Positions 55,109-64,000 of a stretch of DNA of 64,000 nucleotides are shown here, piece after piece (position 1 is the stretch's first letter; the number at the start of each line of letters is the position of its first letter). The translations under genes and the position numbers were made by a program. The notes under the pieces were generated by a model. It did not search any database, was not told the DNA's origin, and worked only from the letters and a program-made list of their open reading frames with translations. Source of the stretch: Janthinobacterium aquaticum (GTDB taxonomy: Bacteria; Pseudomonadota; Gammaproteobacteria; Burkholderiales; Burkholderiaceae_D); contig NZ_WFLK01000003.1 in assembly GCF_009208565.1 (NCBI RefSeq), forward strand, positions 1-64,000. Direction: 5' to 3'.

Positions 55109-56239
55109 ATGCCACTGGAACCATTCGGCCAATCGGCCGCGCTGACATTCGGCGTCGAACTCGAACTGCAACTGGTCAACCTGTCGGACTATGACCTGAC
55201 TGCGGCCAGCCCCGACCTGCTGCACCTGCTGGGCAAAAAACCGTTTCCCGGCAACGTCACGCCAGAAATCACCGAGAGCATGATCGAGATTAACTCCAGC
55301 GTGCACACTCACCATGCACCGCTGCTGGCGCAATTGCAGGAAATCCGCGACACCCTGGTCGAAGCGGGCGACAAACTCAATATCGGCATTGCCGGCGGCG
55401 GCACGCACCCGTTCCAGCAATGGTCGGCGCAGAAAATCTATTCCAAGGCGCGCTTCCAGGAGATCTCGGAACTGTACGGCTACCTGGCCAAGCAGTTCAC
55501 GATTTTCGGCCAGCACGTGCATATCGGCTGCGCCTCGGGCGATGACGCCATGTTCCTGCTCCATTCGCTGAACCGCTACATCCCGCACTTTATCGCCCTG
55601 TCGGCCTCCTCGCCATATGTGCAGGGGCGCGACACGCTGTTCGACTCGGCTCGCCTGAACTCCGTATTTGCCTTCCCGATGAGCGGACGCGCGCCCTTCA
55701 CCATGAGCTGGGAACAGTTCTCCAGCGAGTATTTTGCCAAGATGGAGAACACCGGCATTATCAAGAGCATGAAGGACTTCTACTGGGATATCCGGCCCAA
55801 GCCGGAATTTGGCACCATCGAGCTGCGCGTATGCGACACGCCGCTGACGGTGGAGCGCGCCGCAGCGCTGGCCGCCTACCTGCAGGCGCTGTGCCGCTAC
55901 CTGCTCGAGCGGCGCGAAACGCCGCCGGCCGAAGACGACTACCTGGTCTACAACTACAACCGCTTCCAGGCCTGCCGCTTTGGCCTGGACGGTGCCATCA
56001 CGCATCCGAAAACCTACGAAACCATGTCGCTGCGCGAAGACATCATGACCACCCTGCGCAAGATGGAACCGCACTGCGAAGCGATGGACAGCATGCCGGC
56101 TTTGAAGCATCTGTCGGACGTGGTCAAGCAGTGGAGCGACGCGCAGTACCTGCGCAAGCAGCGCAATGTACAGGGCAGCGCCGAAGGCATGGTCGACGCG
56201 GCCATTCGCTGCTTCCGCGGCGAGCCGATGGTGTATTGA
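55109..56239 (+). CDS. ybdK: YbdK-type carboxylate-amine ligase (glutamate--cysteine ligase 2)
   Basis: A 376-residue ATP-dependent ligase of the GCS2 family. Signatures: [82 protein letters not shown] segment near 235, and a C-terminal [14 protein letters not shown]. coli YbdK has weak gamma-glutamylcysteine synthetase activity; the physiological role is unclear. ATG follows the antiporter stop with no gap. Confidence 0.93.
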   Translation: MPLEPFGQSAALTFGVELELQLVNLSDYDLTAASPDLLHLLGKKPFPGNVTPEITESMIEINSSVHTHHAPLLAQLQEIRDTLVEAGDKLNIGIAGGGTHPFQQWSAQKIYSKARFQEISELYGYLAKQFTIFGQHVHIGCASGDDAMFLLHSLNRYIPHFIALSASSPYVQGRDTLFDSARLNSVFAFPMSGRAPFTMSWEQFSSEYFAKMENTGIIKSMKDFYWDIRPKPEFGTIELRVCDTPLTVERAAALAAYLQALCRYLLERRETPPAEDDYLVYNYNRFQACRFGLDGAITHPKTYETMSLREDIMTTLRKMEPHCEAMDSMPALKHLSDVVKQWSDAQYLRKQRNVQGSAEGMVDAAIRCFRGEPMVY

Positions 56240-56293
56240 GTTTTTCCAGAGACATGGCCCGTATGTCGGATTGGGCCGTGGGGGGATTAGCGC

Positions 56294-56391
56294 GTAGGTC
56301 GGATTAGCGGGGCAAAGCCCCGCGTAATCCGACAACATGGTTGGCGTCAAAGCGGTGTTGTAGGAACAGCCCGCAGGGCGTCTTCCGACAC
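56294..56391 (-). repeat. REPIN/BIME-like inverted repeat element, copy B
   Basis: GTAGGTCGGATTAGCGGGGC to GTAATCCGACAAC (56294-56336) matches the right half of copy A at 18850-18961. It is followed by a spacer (ACATGGTTGGCGTCAAAGCG) which is the reverse complement of the copy A spacer type, then a degenerate second half (56356-56391, TTCCGACA end). A further degenerate GTATGTCGGATTG piece is at 56261. Confidence 0.8.
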
Positions 56392-56398
56392 AACCTGC

Positions 56399-57463
56399 TC
56401 AACCAAACAGCGCTACCGCCCATGCCGCCGGCTGCAGCTCGCGCGCCAGCGGCGCATACGTGCTATCGAAGCGCGAGGCCAGCAGATACACATTGGCCGC
56501 ACCCGTGCGGTCCCAGTTGCCGGTAAAGCCCTTCTGCCTGGCCGCCACGCGCTTGCGATCAAACGACACGGCGCTTTTTGCAAACTCCTCGTGCGTCTTC
56601 TTGCCTTGCGCATAAGGGGCCAGCCAGGCCAGCGCCTGTTGCAAACGCTGCGCGCCTGCCGCGCCGAACCAGTCGTCGCCATGATTTTTCGCCATCAATG
56701 CCGCCGTCAGCAGCGGCTCCAGGCTGTAGGTGGTGTAATGCAGCGCATCGCGCTGTTCAAAGTCGAACGGCACGCCGCCGTCGCCGATATTGCGTGGCAC
56801 ATGGGCCAGGAAGCGCTCTTTTGCGCGCGCCACCAGGGCCGCATCACCGGTCAGGTAGGCGCCTGCCGTACCGATCTTGATACGGTGGCTATGCCAGTTA
56901 TTGCGCGCTGTCGATGGCCCACCGACCTTGATCGGGTCGCTCAGATAACCGTTGGCCAGCGTGCGGCAAAATTCCTGCAACTGCGCGCGCTCGCCCACGC
57001 TCAGGCGCTCCTCGATCAGATCCACGCCCATCAGCAGGCTGGCCAGCTCGGTCTCATCGACGGGGCTGAACGAAGGCTGGTAGCCGTCGCTCCAGGCCAG
57101 CACCAGCTTGCGCGCATTGTCCAGGTACGCCGCTTCGCCGGACAGGCGCCACGCCAGCGCCTGCAATCGCGCCTGACGCCAGTCTTCCTGCGCCTGCTGG
57201 CTTTCGGCGCGGCCGTCCTCGCCATCGAGCAGGCCGCCAGTACGTACTGCTTTCATCAGGTGTACGGGTCGGTCCACGGCCTTTTGCGCTGCGCGCAGCA
57301 CTTGCGCCGCCACCTTTTTCGGTACCTGCGACGGCAGCGCATCGGCTCGCGACGGCGGCGTCAGCGCAAAAGGCAGCGCGGCCGAAGCGGAGGACGATGC
57401 TGCCCGCACGCCGGCCAGCGGCAAAGCCAGCAAGCCACCCAGCACGGTGCGCCGGGTAATCAA
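56399..57463 (-). CDS. Alginate lyase-family secreted protein (Tat-type signal)
   Basis: A 354-residue protein. The N-terminus MITRRTVLGGLLALPLAGVRA has a twin-arginine-type signal. The remaining part has the AlgL-like alpha/alpha toroid features: ARLQALAWRLSGEAAYLDNARKLV, the catalytic NNWHSHRIKIGTAGAYLTGD, and DALHYTTYSLEPLLTAAL with a His-Tyr motif. The TTG at 57463 is chosen because it overlaps the upstream stop as TTGA and has GGGAG upstream. Acts on a polyuronate in the periplasm (inference); the substrate is not certain. Coupled to an amidotransferase gene. Confidence 0.8.
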   Translation of the reverse strand: MITRRTVLGGLLALPLAGVRAASSSASAALPFALTPPSRADALPSQVPKKVAAQVLRAAQKAVDRPVHLMKAVRTGGLLDGEDGRAESQQAQEDWRQARLQALAWRLSGEAAYLDNARKLVLAWSDGYQPSFSPVDETELASLLMGVDLIEERLSVGERAQLQEFCRTLANGYLSDPIKVGGPSTARNNWHSHRIKIGTAGAYLTGDAALVARAKERFLAHVPRNIGDGGVPFDFEQRDALHYTTYSLEPLLTAALMAKNHGDDWFGAAGAQRLQQALAWLAPYAQGKKTHEEFAKSAVSFDRKRVAARQKGFTGNWDRTGAANVYLLASRFDSTYAPLARELQPAAWAVALFG

Positions 57464-58527
57464 AAGCGTGTCTCCCGCGCAGCGCGCAGGAAGTTGTCGA
57501 GGATCGGCGTGCAGTCGAGCAGCTCGACCCCGCCGGCCGAATGGAACTCGGGATGCCACTGCAGGCCCATGACGAAGCGCGCGCGCTGGTAGCGTATCGC
57601 CTCGACGATATTGTCGCCATGCGAATAGGCTTCCACCGTAATGTCGCGCCCCAGGTCCTTGACCGACTGATGGTGGATCGAGTTAACCAGCGCTTCGCCG
57701 GTTTTGGGAAACATGCCGGCCAGCGTCGAGCCTTTCGGGAAAACGATGGTATGGCGATGGCGGTCGTACAGGTCGTTCACATGCGAGGAGGCACCCTCGA
57801 CGTCGGACGCGATATCCTGGTACAGCGTGCCGCCGAAGCCCACATTGATCAGCTGGCAGCCGCGGCAGATGCCCAGCACCGGCTTGCCGGCGTCGACAAA
57901 TTCATGCAGCAGCTCAAGTTCGTACAGGTCGCGCGCGCGGTCACCGCTCCATTCTGGCCGCGTGGCCGTCTCGGAATAGGTCTGCGGCGAGACATCGGCA
58001 CCACCCTGCAGCACCAGCCCATCGAGGTGGCGCGCATAGTGGCGCAGGGTGATATTGCTGGGGTGGAGCAGGCCATTGGTGTTGACCGTCGGGATCATAA
58101 ACACCAGCACATCGCGCGACATCACCCACTGCGCAATCGACTCTTCCAGATACTGCAGATTCTTGCTGCGCAAGCCGGTCGAGCCAGGCTCGGGATGAAA
58201 GATACGCGCTGAAATGCCGATGCGCAGCGTACGGCGCATAAAGTCGCGCCCAGCCCTGTCGCGCATTGCACGGTAGCGCGAAGTGAGAACGCGCCAGGCC
58301 AGCGCAAACGGCGTATCGCCCTCCTTCAGATAGCGCGGCGCGGCGTCGCGTGAACGGCGATCACGCTCGTCGGCGTCCGGCGCGCGGCCAACACGGTCGG
58401 GGCGAACAGGCGGCACGGCGGTCTGCGCTGGAGGCGGCGTCACAGGCGGGTTGGAAGCAACAACGGGCGGCTCTTTTTCGTCTGACATGGTGAGATTGAG
58501 ACTTGCTCGATGACGGGGACGGTTCAA
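57460..58527 (-). CDS. Class I glutamine amidotransferase / gamma-glutamyl-GABA hydrolase-like protein
   Basis: A 355-residue peptidase C26-type protein. The catalytic Cys lies in LGICRGCQLINVGFGGTLYQD and the His-Glu pair in GLQWHPEFHSAGG. The oxyanion region is GLVLQGGADVSP. A 100-residue N-terminal extension rich in Pro/Arg/Asp is not part of the domain. Start is TTG at 58527 because GGAGG lies six bases upstream; an ATG at 58488 has no site. PuuD-like enzymes hydrolyse gamma-glutamyl-GABA or related conjugates. Coupled to the following alginate lyase-like gene by a 4-base overlap. Confidence 0.85.
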   Translation of the reverse strand: MNRPRHRASLNLTMSDEKEPPVVASNPPVTPPPAQTAVPPVRPDRVGRAPDADERDRRSRDAAPRYLKEGDTPFALAWRVLTSRYRAMRDRAGRDFMRRTLRIGISARIFHPEPGSTGLRSKNLQYLEESIAQWVMSRDVLVFMIPTVNTNGLLHPSNITLRHYARHLDGLVLQGGADVSPQTYSETATRPEWSGDRARDLYELELLHEFVDAGKPVLGICRGCQLINVGFGGTLYQDIASDVEGASSHVNDLYDRHRHTIVFPKGSTLAGMFPKTGEALVNSIHHQSVKDLGRDITVEAYSHGDNIVEAIRYQRARFVMGLQWHPEFHSAGGVELLDCTPILDNFLRAARETRF

Positions 58528-58643
58528 TATAAACCTCCGTTCCGGAAAGCACGATTCAATTTTGTAACAAAAACGTGTAAACGGGGCATGTCTGCAACAG
58601 CAGCTATTGCCATTGCCTAAGGCTTTGGGCAGCTGGATAGTCG

Positions 58644-59711
58644 CTAAATTACTGCGGAATCGGGGTCTAGCCTGTTTTCAAGCCGCGCCCTGGAAAGCGC
58701 AACGGCCTCATGCAGTTTTTGCTCCAATACCTGTCTTGACGGCAGGCCGACCAGATATTCTGCAACATGAATCCCGCTCTGGTCGAGTTCCAGCAGTTCA
58801 ATCTGTTCGCGGTTCTTCCCCGTACAAAGGATAATGCCCAGCGGCGGTGCCTCACCTGGTTCCTGCTCATACTTGGCCAACCAGCGCAGATACAGTTCCA
58901 TCTGCCCCTTGTCGGCGGCCTTGAATTCACCCAATTTAAGCTCGATCGCCACCAGACGGCGCAGACGACGGTTATAAAACAACAAGTCGATATAAAAATC
59001 GTTATTGTCAATTTGCAGCCGTTTTTGCCTGGCCACAAAGCTGAAGCCGGCACCCAGTTCTAACAGGAAGTGTTCCAATTCGCGCAGAATCGCGTCTTCC
59101 AGATCCTTTTCCAGATACCGGTCGCGTAGCCCAAGAAAGTCCAGTACATAAGGATCCTTCAACACCAGGTTTGGGCTCAGCACTCCCTGGTTGCGCAGCG
59201 TGGCAAGTTCGCTTGTCAATAACTCGTCTGGCTCGCGTGAAAGTGCTGTTCGTTCAAACAGCATGGAATCCAGGCGGCCCTGCAAGGTACGGGTACTCCA
59301 GCCTTCGCTACGGCACATTTCCAGATAAAACTCGCGTTTCAGCGGATCGTCGATATAAATCAGACTACGCAGATGAGTCCAGCTCAATTGTCTACTCACT
59401 GCGTAGACAATCTTCTCGTCCTCGAATACCTCGGCAAAGCGCAGCATGTGGCGCAGGTTCTTGGCACCGAATCCCCGCCCCTGATCGGCTTCCAGCTGAT
59501 GCGCCAGGGATACAATAATCTGTTCACCGTAGCTGGCCCGCTCTCCTTGCAATATCTCGCTGCGGATACGCCGGCCAACTCGCCAATACAATATGGTCAG
59601 GGCTGAATTTACCGTTGCTGCCAAGCCGGCCTTCGCCTCGCTGATCAGCGCATGAATATCGCTGACCAAGCTGTTTGCTGTCGCCCCGGCATACACATTC
59701 TTCGGTTCCAA
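58644..59711 (-). CDS. yhcG: YhcG-family (DUF1016) PDDEXK nuclease-domain protein
   Basis: A 355-residue protein. The N-terminal DUF1016 helical domain (about 15-170) has ILYWRVGRRIRSEILQGERASYGEQI and FGAKNLRHMLRFAEVF. The C-terminal domain (about 200-340) has the restriction-endonuclease-like core FYIDLLFYNRRLRRLVAIELKLGEFKAADKGQM, giving the D..ExK catalytic set. Base composition is clearly more AT-rich than its neighbours, and no restriction-modification partner is adjacent, so it was probably acquired by transfer. Such proteins are found in defence-rich loci; the role here is unknown. Confidence 0.88.
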   Translation of the reverse strand: MEPKNVYAGATANSLVSDIHALISEAKAGLAATVNSALTILYWRVGRRIRSEILQGERASYGEQIIVSLAHQLEADQGRGFGAKNLRHMLRFAEVFEDEKIVYAVSRQLSWTHLRSLIYIDDPLKREFYLEMCRSEGWSTRTLQGRLDSMLFERTALSREPDELLTSELATLRNQGVLSPNLVLKDPYVLDFLGLRDRYLEKDLEDAILRELEHFLLELGAGFSFVARQKRLQIDNNDFYIDLLFYNRRLRRLVAIELKLGEFKAADKGQMELYLRWLAKYEQEPGEAPPLGIILCTGKNREQIELLELDQSGIHVAEYLVGLPSRQVLEQKLHEAVALSRARLENRLDPDSAVI

Positions 59712-59950
59712 GTACTGCTCCTTGATTTCTCGGCCTGGTTATTCACTGACTCCGGTATTATGCAATACATTCACTTTTTGACTGTGCAAGTGATCAAGCA
59801 GATAACTCATCCGACAGGCAAAAGCAGCGGTGCACAATATACATAAGCAGCATGCGCGCCGGTCGAAGGGGAACCAGCGTCCTCGACCTTAACCAAGGCC
59901 GGCTCCCTTTTCAATCAAACAAGGGATGCTGGCTCCGGCCAACGTACCCT

Positions 59951-60706
59951 TCAGAATATCTTGCTGACCGTCAGCACCAGCGCCGTCTTGCCCAGGAACT
60001 TGCCGTTGGCGGGCGACGCATACGCGCTTTCACTGGCATTGGTGCCGATGACCGCCAGCGCGCCAGTGACCACGCCGAAGTCGCGCGTCACGCCCAGCTT
60101 CCAGTCGGTATAGCTGGCCGCATCGTTATTGCGCACCTTCTGGTGGCCGATATGCAGGTTGCCGGTCCAGCCGCCTGTCAGATCGATATTCGCGCCCAGG
60201 TCAAGGTAGCCGCTGTTCTTGCTGTCGACGATGCCGAACAGGTTCGAGACGGCATGCGAATACTTGATGTACGCCGGGCCGTACGACAGCTGGCCGTACA
60301 CTTCCTGGGTATCGGCGTTGGCAAAGCCGGCCACGCTTTTCAGGCCGTTGTCGGCATAGACATAGGCCAGCACGCCCACGTCGTAACCAAGATCGGATGT
60401 CAGCTGGCCGCGCTTGCCCGCATACAGGTCGACTTCCACGTCGCCGCTGCCGCCCGCATCTTTCGTCCATTTGATGGTCGAGGCCCATGCACCCGCATAC
60501 AGGCCGGTGGGATTGTTGGTGTAATCGGCGCCGCCCTGCAGCGCTGGCTGCAGGCGGGTTTGCGAGATGCCGCGGTAGCGGTAGTCGGAAACACCGGCAA
60601 CGTTGAAGCTCACTTCATTGTCCGGCTTGGCTTCCTGCGCGTGCAGCAGGCCGGAGGCAAGAGTGGCGGCGATGACAAACAAGATTTTTTGCATAATGAT
60701 TTTCAT
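59951..60706 (-). CDS. TorF-family putative porin
   Basis: A 251-residue outer membrane beta-barrel protein of the TorF/Gcw_chp group. A signal peptide ends around LLHAQ (residue 24). The mature start has VSFNVAGVSDYRYRGISQTRLQPALQGG, a family hallmark, followed by alternating hydrophobic strands and a terminal Phe (VLTVSKIF). An alternative start is Met5. It lies between yhcG and kdpE as a single gene. Substrate unknown. Confidence 0.85.
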   Translation of the reverse strand: MKIIMQKILFVIAATLASGLLHAQEAKPDNEVSFNVAGVSDYRYRGISQTRLQPALQGGADYTNNPTGLYAGAWASTIKWTKDAGGSGDVEVDLYAGKRGQLTSDLGYDVGVLAYVYADNGLKSVAGFANADTQEVYGQLSYGPAYIKYSHAVSNLFGIVDSKNSGYLDLGANIDLTGGWTGNLHIGHQKVRNNDAASYTDWKLGVTRDFGVVTGALAVIGTNASESAYASPANGKFLGKTALVLTVSKIF

Positions 60707-60824
60707 TGGTGGTTTGGGCCTTTGCCGAGATGGCGCAGCTGGCCCCTTGCTGCAGGAATTTTGGGCAAAGCCTCCCCCTGGCGCGCGCGGCGCCTGTATT
60801 CACAACAGGGAAAGCAGAGTCAGT

Positions 60825-61523
60825 TCACAGCGGCAGCAGCAGCCGGTAGCCCACTGCCGTTTCCGTCAGCAGGTAACGGGGCTGGGCCGGATCGGCTTCA
60901 AGCTTCTGGCGCAAATGGCCCATATAGATGCGCAGGTAGTGGCCGTTTTCACTGTTCGACGGCCCCCACACTTCGCGCAGCAGTTGCGGATTGGTGATCA
61001 CCCTGCCGGCATTTTTCACCAGCACCGACAGCAGGCGAAATTCGGTCGGCGTGATATGCACCATCTGACCGGCGCGCATCACCAGGCGGTTTTTCAGGTC
61101 AACGCGCACGTCGCCGAACTGCACCACGCCGTCGTCAAGCGCGCCGGGCTGGCGCTGGCGGCGCAGGGTGGCGCGCACGCGCGCCAGCAGCTCGCCCACG
61201 CCGAACGGCTTGGCCAGGTAGTCATCGGCGCCGGCGTCCAGTGCGCGGATCTTGTCCTGCTCGTCCACCCGCGCCGACAGCACGATGATCGGTACCGGCG
61301 ACCATTTGCGCACATCAAGGATAAAGTCGATGCCGTCGCCATCGGGCAATCCCAGGTCGAGCACGACCAGGTCGGGCCGGCGCGTGCCGGCGTCGATCAG
61401 GCCGCGCTGCATGGTGGCTGCCTCGAACACCTGCCAGCCCTCGCCCTCAAGCGCGGCGCGCACGAAGCGGCGGATATGCGGTTCATCCTCGACCAGCAAG
61501 GCGGTCGGCACGGGTTCAGTCAT
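60825..61523 (-). CDS. kdpE: KdpE response regulator
   Basis: A 232-residue OmpR-type regulator of the high-affinity potassium uptake operon. The receiver domain has VEDEPHIRRF, the phosphoacceptor D56 in LVVLDLGLPDGDG, and LAKPFGVGELLARVRATLRR. The C-terminal winged helix has LTPTEF-type sequence (HITPTEFRLLSVLVKNAGRV) and RIYMGHLRQKLE. ATG at 61523 overlaps the kdpD stop by eight bases. No kdpFABC is in the window; it should lie beyond 64000. Confidence 0.95.
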   Translation of the reverse strand: MTEPVPTALLVEDEPHIRRFVRAALEGEGWQVFEAATMQRGLIDAGTRRPDLVVLDLGLPDGDGIDFILDVRKWSPVPIIVLSARVDEQDKIRALDAGADDYLAKPFGVGELLARVRATLRRQRQPGALDDGVVQFGDVRVDLKNRLVMRAGQMVHITPTEFRLLSVLVKNAGRVITNPQLLREVWGPSNSENGHYLRIYMGHLRQKLEADPAQPRYLLTETAVGYRLLLPL

Positions 61524-64000
61524 GTTGTTGTCCAGTCTGGTTCAAATCGATTTCCAATTCTTCGGGCAGCGCCGGCGGCACGCCCAGCGGCAGCATCAGC
61601 ACGATCGCCGCGCCCCTGGCCGGCGCCGGCGTCTGGGCGGCAATCGTGCCGCCATGCGCCTCGACAATCGCGCGGCAGATCGCCAGCCCCAGGCCCACGC
61701 CCGGCAGGTTCGATTCGCGCTCGCCGCGCGTGAATTTTTCAAAGATGGCCGCCTCGCGCCCCGGCGGCAGGCCCGGGCCATCGTCAAACACCGTCACCTG
61801 CAGCCACTGTTCCTGCACGCTGGCAGCGATACCGATGCTGCTGCCCGGCGGCGTGTACTTGGCCGCGTTTTCCACCAGATTGCACAGCACGCGCTCGACC
61901 AGCACGGCGTCGTAGCGCACCAGCGGCAAGCCAGGCGCCAGCTGCGTGCAGACGTGATGGCCCTGCAACTGGGTGGCGCTGGCGCGCAGCGCGCTGCCCA
62001 CCACTTCTTCCAACGCCTGCCACTGCAAATTGAGCTGTACATGGCCGCTCTCGATGCGCGCCATATCGAGCAGGTTGGCCACCATGGCGCTCATGCGCAC
62101 CGTTTCGGATTGCAGCAGGCGCGCCATCTCGAGCTGGTTGTCCGACAGCGCAGGCTTCGACAGCGCCAGCGATTCGGCCAGCCCGACCAGCGACGTCAAG
62201 GGCGTACGCAGGTCGTGCGACAGCGCCGCCAGCAGCGAATTGCGCAGCCGCTCGGACTCCATCTGCACCAGCGCGCCCTGCGCCACGTCGATATAGTGCA
62301 CGCGCTCGAGCGCAATCGCGGCCAGCGCGGCAAAGGTGTCGAGCTGCTGGCGCTGTTCGGGCACCAGCAGCCAGCGCCGGTGTCCCGCCCCTTCCTGCGG
62401 CAGCAGCGCCAGCAGGCCGCGCGTGCGCATCGGCGCGACCAGTGGCAGGTAAAAAATGGCCGAGCCGGGCAAGGTATCGGTACCGGTGCCGGCTGCCTGC
62501 GCGCGGTCGAAGGCCCACTGCGCAATGCCGATATCGAGTTCGGCGGTGTCGATATCGCGCGTCTGCAAACGCCCGGCGTCATCGGGCAACAGCAAGGTGG
62601 CGCGCGCATGGAAAGCGCGTTCGATGGCGCTGCGCGTGATTTCAAAGACCTGCTCGGTCTGCAGCACGCCGGACAGCTCGCGTGCAAATTCATACAGTGC
62701 ACGTGCGCGCTGTTCGCGGTGCGATGCCACGCGCGCCTGGAAGCGCAGCCCCGCCGTCAGGTGGCCGGTAATCAGGCCCACGGCCAGCATCACGCCAAAC
62801 GTGATCACATACTGGAAGTCGCCGACGGCAAACGAATAGCGCGGCGGCACGAAGACAAAATCAAAACTGGCCACGCCCACCAGGCTGGCCAGCGCGGCTG
62901 GTCCACGGCCCAGGCGAACGGCCACCAGCACCACCGTCAGCAGGGAGAGCATGGCGATATTGGCCAGGTCGATATAGGGCGTCAGCGGCAGCGATACCAG
63001 CGCCGTGGCCAGGCTGGCGCCAGCGGCCAGCAGATAGCGCCAGTGGCGCGCCGGCCGCGCCGGCGCTTCGTCCAGCGGCGCCTTGTACCGGTCCCGCTCT
63101 TCACTGGCCTGGGCGATGGCAATCAGGTCGATATCGGGCGCCAGGCTGGCAATGCGTGCTGCCTGCGGCATATTGAACCACGGCCAGGAGCGCGACCAGC
63201 CGCTGCGCTCACTGCGTCCGACGATCAGCCTGGAAGTATTGGCCTCGCGCGCATGGCTGACCACGGCGGCGGCAATATCACTGGCAGCGACGATGGCCGT
63301 GCGTGCGCCCAGATCCTGCGCCAGCTTGAGTTCCTTCAGGATACGCTCGCGCTGCGAGGCTGGCAGGCGCTGCAGGCGCGGCGTTTCCACATACAGCGCA
63401 TGCCAGTCGGCGTTGAGCTGGCTGGCCAGGCGCGCCGCGCTGCGGATCACCTGTTCGCCGCCGCGCGGTCCCACGCAGGCCAGCAGCGCAGCACCGGTCT
63501 TCCAGACCGGGTTGATCGACTTTTCCACCCGATAGGCCTGCACATCGTCCTGCACGCGGTCGGCTGTGCGGCGCAGCGCCAGCTCGCGCAGCGCGATCAG
63601 GTTACCCTTGCGGAAAAAATGCTGGGCGGCCCGCTGCGCCTGCTGCGCCTGATACACCTTGCCCTGTTTCAGGCGCAGCAGCAGTTCATCGGCAGGCAGG
63701 TCGACCAGCACCACCTCATCGGCGCGGTCAAACACGGTATCGGGCACGGTTTCAGCCACGCGCACGCCGGTAATGCCGCCCACCACATCGTTCAGGCTTT
63801 CCAGATGCTGCACATTGACGGTGGTAAGCACGTCGATGCCGGCCGAGAGCAGTTCCTCGACATCCTGCGAGCGCTTAGGGTGGCGCGAGCCGGCCACGTT
63901 GGAGTGCGCCAGCTCATCGATCAGTATCACGGCTGGCGCGCGCTCCAAGGCACCATCGAGGTCAAACTCGGGCAGGCTGCGGCCGCGATATTCGATATTG
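61516..64000 (-). CDS. kdpD: KdpD sensor kinase (3' part; N-terminus beyond window)
   Basis: At least 827 residues; the start is beyond position 64000. The visible part begins inside the KdpD N-terminal domain: Walker B-like AVILIDELAHSN, HPKRSQDVEELLSAGIDV and LTTVNVQHLESLNDVV. A Usp-like domain follows, then four membrane helices (YLLAAGASLATALVSLP, IAMLSLLTVVLVAVRLG and others) and a GAF-like stretch. The histidine kinase core has HDLRTPLTSL (phospho-His), NLVENAAKYTP, FDDGPGLP and GVGLGLAICRAIVEAHGG. Senses K+ limitation with KdpE. Confidence 0.95.
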   Translation of the reverse strand, partial: NIEYRGRSLPEFDLDGALERAPAVILIDELAHSNVAGSRHPKRSQDVEELLSAGIDVLTTVNVQHLESLNDVVGGITGVRVAETVPDTVFDRADEVVLVDLPADELLLRLKQGKVYQAQQAQRAAQHFFRKGNLIALRELALRRTADRVQDDVQAYRVEKSINPVWKTGAALLACVGPRGGEQVIRSAARLASQLNADWHALYVETPRLQRLPASQRERILKELKLAQDLGARTAIVAASDIAAAVVSHAREANTSRLIVGRSERSGWSRSWPWFNMPQAARIASLAPDIDLIAIAQASEERDRYKAPLDEAPARPARHWRYLLAAGASLATALVSLPLTPYIDLANIAMLSLLTVVLVAVRLGRGPAALASLVGVASFDFVFVPPRYSFAVGDFQYVITFGVMLAVGLITGHLTAGLRFQARVASHREQRARALYEFARELSGVLQTEQVFEITRSAIERAFHARATLLLPDDAGRLQTRDIDTAELDIGIAQWAFDRAQAAGTGTDTLPGSAIFYLPLVAPMRTRGLLALLPQEGAGHRRWLLVPEQRQQLDTFAALAAIALERVHYIDVAQGALVQMESERLRNSLLAALSHDLRTPLTSLVGLAESLALSKPALSDNQLEMARLLQSETVRMSAMVANLLDMARIESGHVQLNLQWQALEEVVGSALRASATQLQGHHVCTQLAPGLPLVRYDAVLVERVLCNLVENAAKYTPPGSSIGIAASVQEQWLQVTVFDDGPGLPPGREAAIFEKFTRGERESNLPGVGLGLAICRAIVEAHGGTIAAQTPAPARGAAIVLMLPLGVPPALPEELEIDLNQTGQQHD

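Noticed and set aside
53930..56350. An 800-codon minus-strand frame opposite the antiporter and ybdK
   Set aside because: His/Gln/Arg-rich shadow translation without domains; the two plus-strand genes are clear family members.

Overview
The window is a high-GC chromosomal segment of a betaproteobacterium, most likely Oxalobacteraceae (Burkholderiales; Massilia/Duganella/Janthinobacterium type). This rests on the gene families and their order (accB-accC-prmA, mpl-yqiA-ubiC, nrdAB, ypjD, ffh, a SWIB protein and a histone H1-like KPAA-repeat protein). No rRNA, tRNA, CRISPR array, phage or insertion-sequence transposase was seen. The taxonomic placement is inference.

Layout. 1-6.8 kb (minus): a TolC-HlyD pair followed by the start of a giant tandem-repeat surface protein with a DUF4347 head. 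7.1-11.8 kb (minus): a tightly overlapping mpl-yqiA-ubiC group followed by an RNase II-type gene. 11.9-18.8 kb (plus): a conserved hypothetical, TlpA-type redoxin, aroQ, accB, accC, prmA, a zinc-ribbon membrane protein and a PfkB kinase. 19-25.9 kb (minus): yggT, the histone-like gene with a long structured upstream region, nrdB and nrdA. 26.5-28.8 kb (minus): a PilR-like activator without receiver domain, a PP0621-family protein and ypjD. 29-37.3 kb (minus): a Fur-box-preceded fecI-fecR locus with accessory iron-uptake membrane proteins and MacAB but no TonB-dependent receptor, plus an orphan periplasmic binding protein. 37.5-43.9 kb: ffh, SWIB protein, dispersed repeats, lytic transglycosylase, proS, rppH and DUF1841. 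43.9-50.8 kb: a nitrite/nitric oxide cluster (nirK-norA-norB, divergent norR, two small cytochromes c). 51-56.2 kb (plus): MoxR ATPase, GNAT, VWA protein, CPA2 antiporter and YbdK ligase. 56.4-64 kb (minus): alginate lyase-like protein, class I amidotransferase, YhcG nuclease, TorF-type porin, kdpE and the 3' part of kdpD.

The best-supported regulatory unit is the nir-nor cluster. Three perfect GGT-N7-ACC NorR sites and a -24/-12 sigma-54 promoter lie in the nirK/norR intergenic region. A nitrite reductase with an extra N-terminal cupredoxin, an NO-damage repair protein and a quinol NO reductase therefore appear to form one NO-induced operon. The second notable unit is the fecIR locus. It looks like a ferrisiderophore reduction (FpvG-like) and siderophore recycling (PvdRT-like MacAB) module whose outer-membrane receptor is missing from its expected place. 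Tandem NrdR boxes precede nrdA, and a REPIN-like element occurs twice in opposite orientation.
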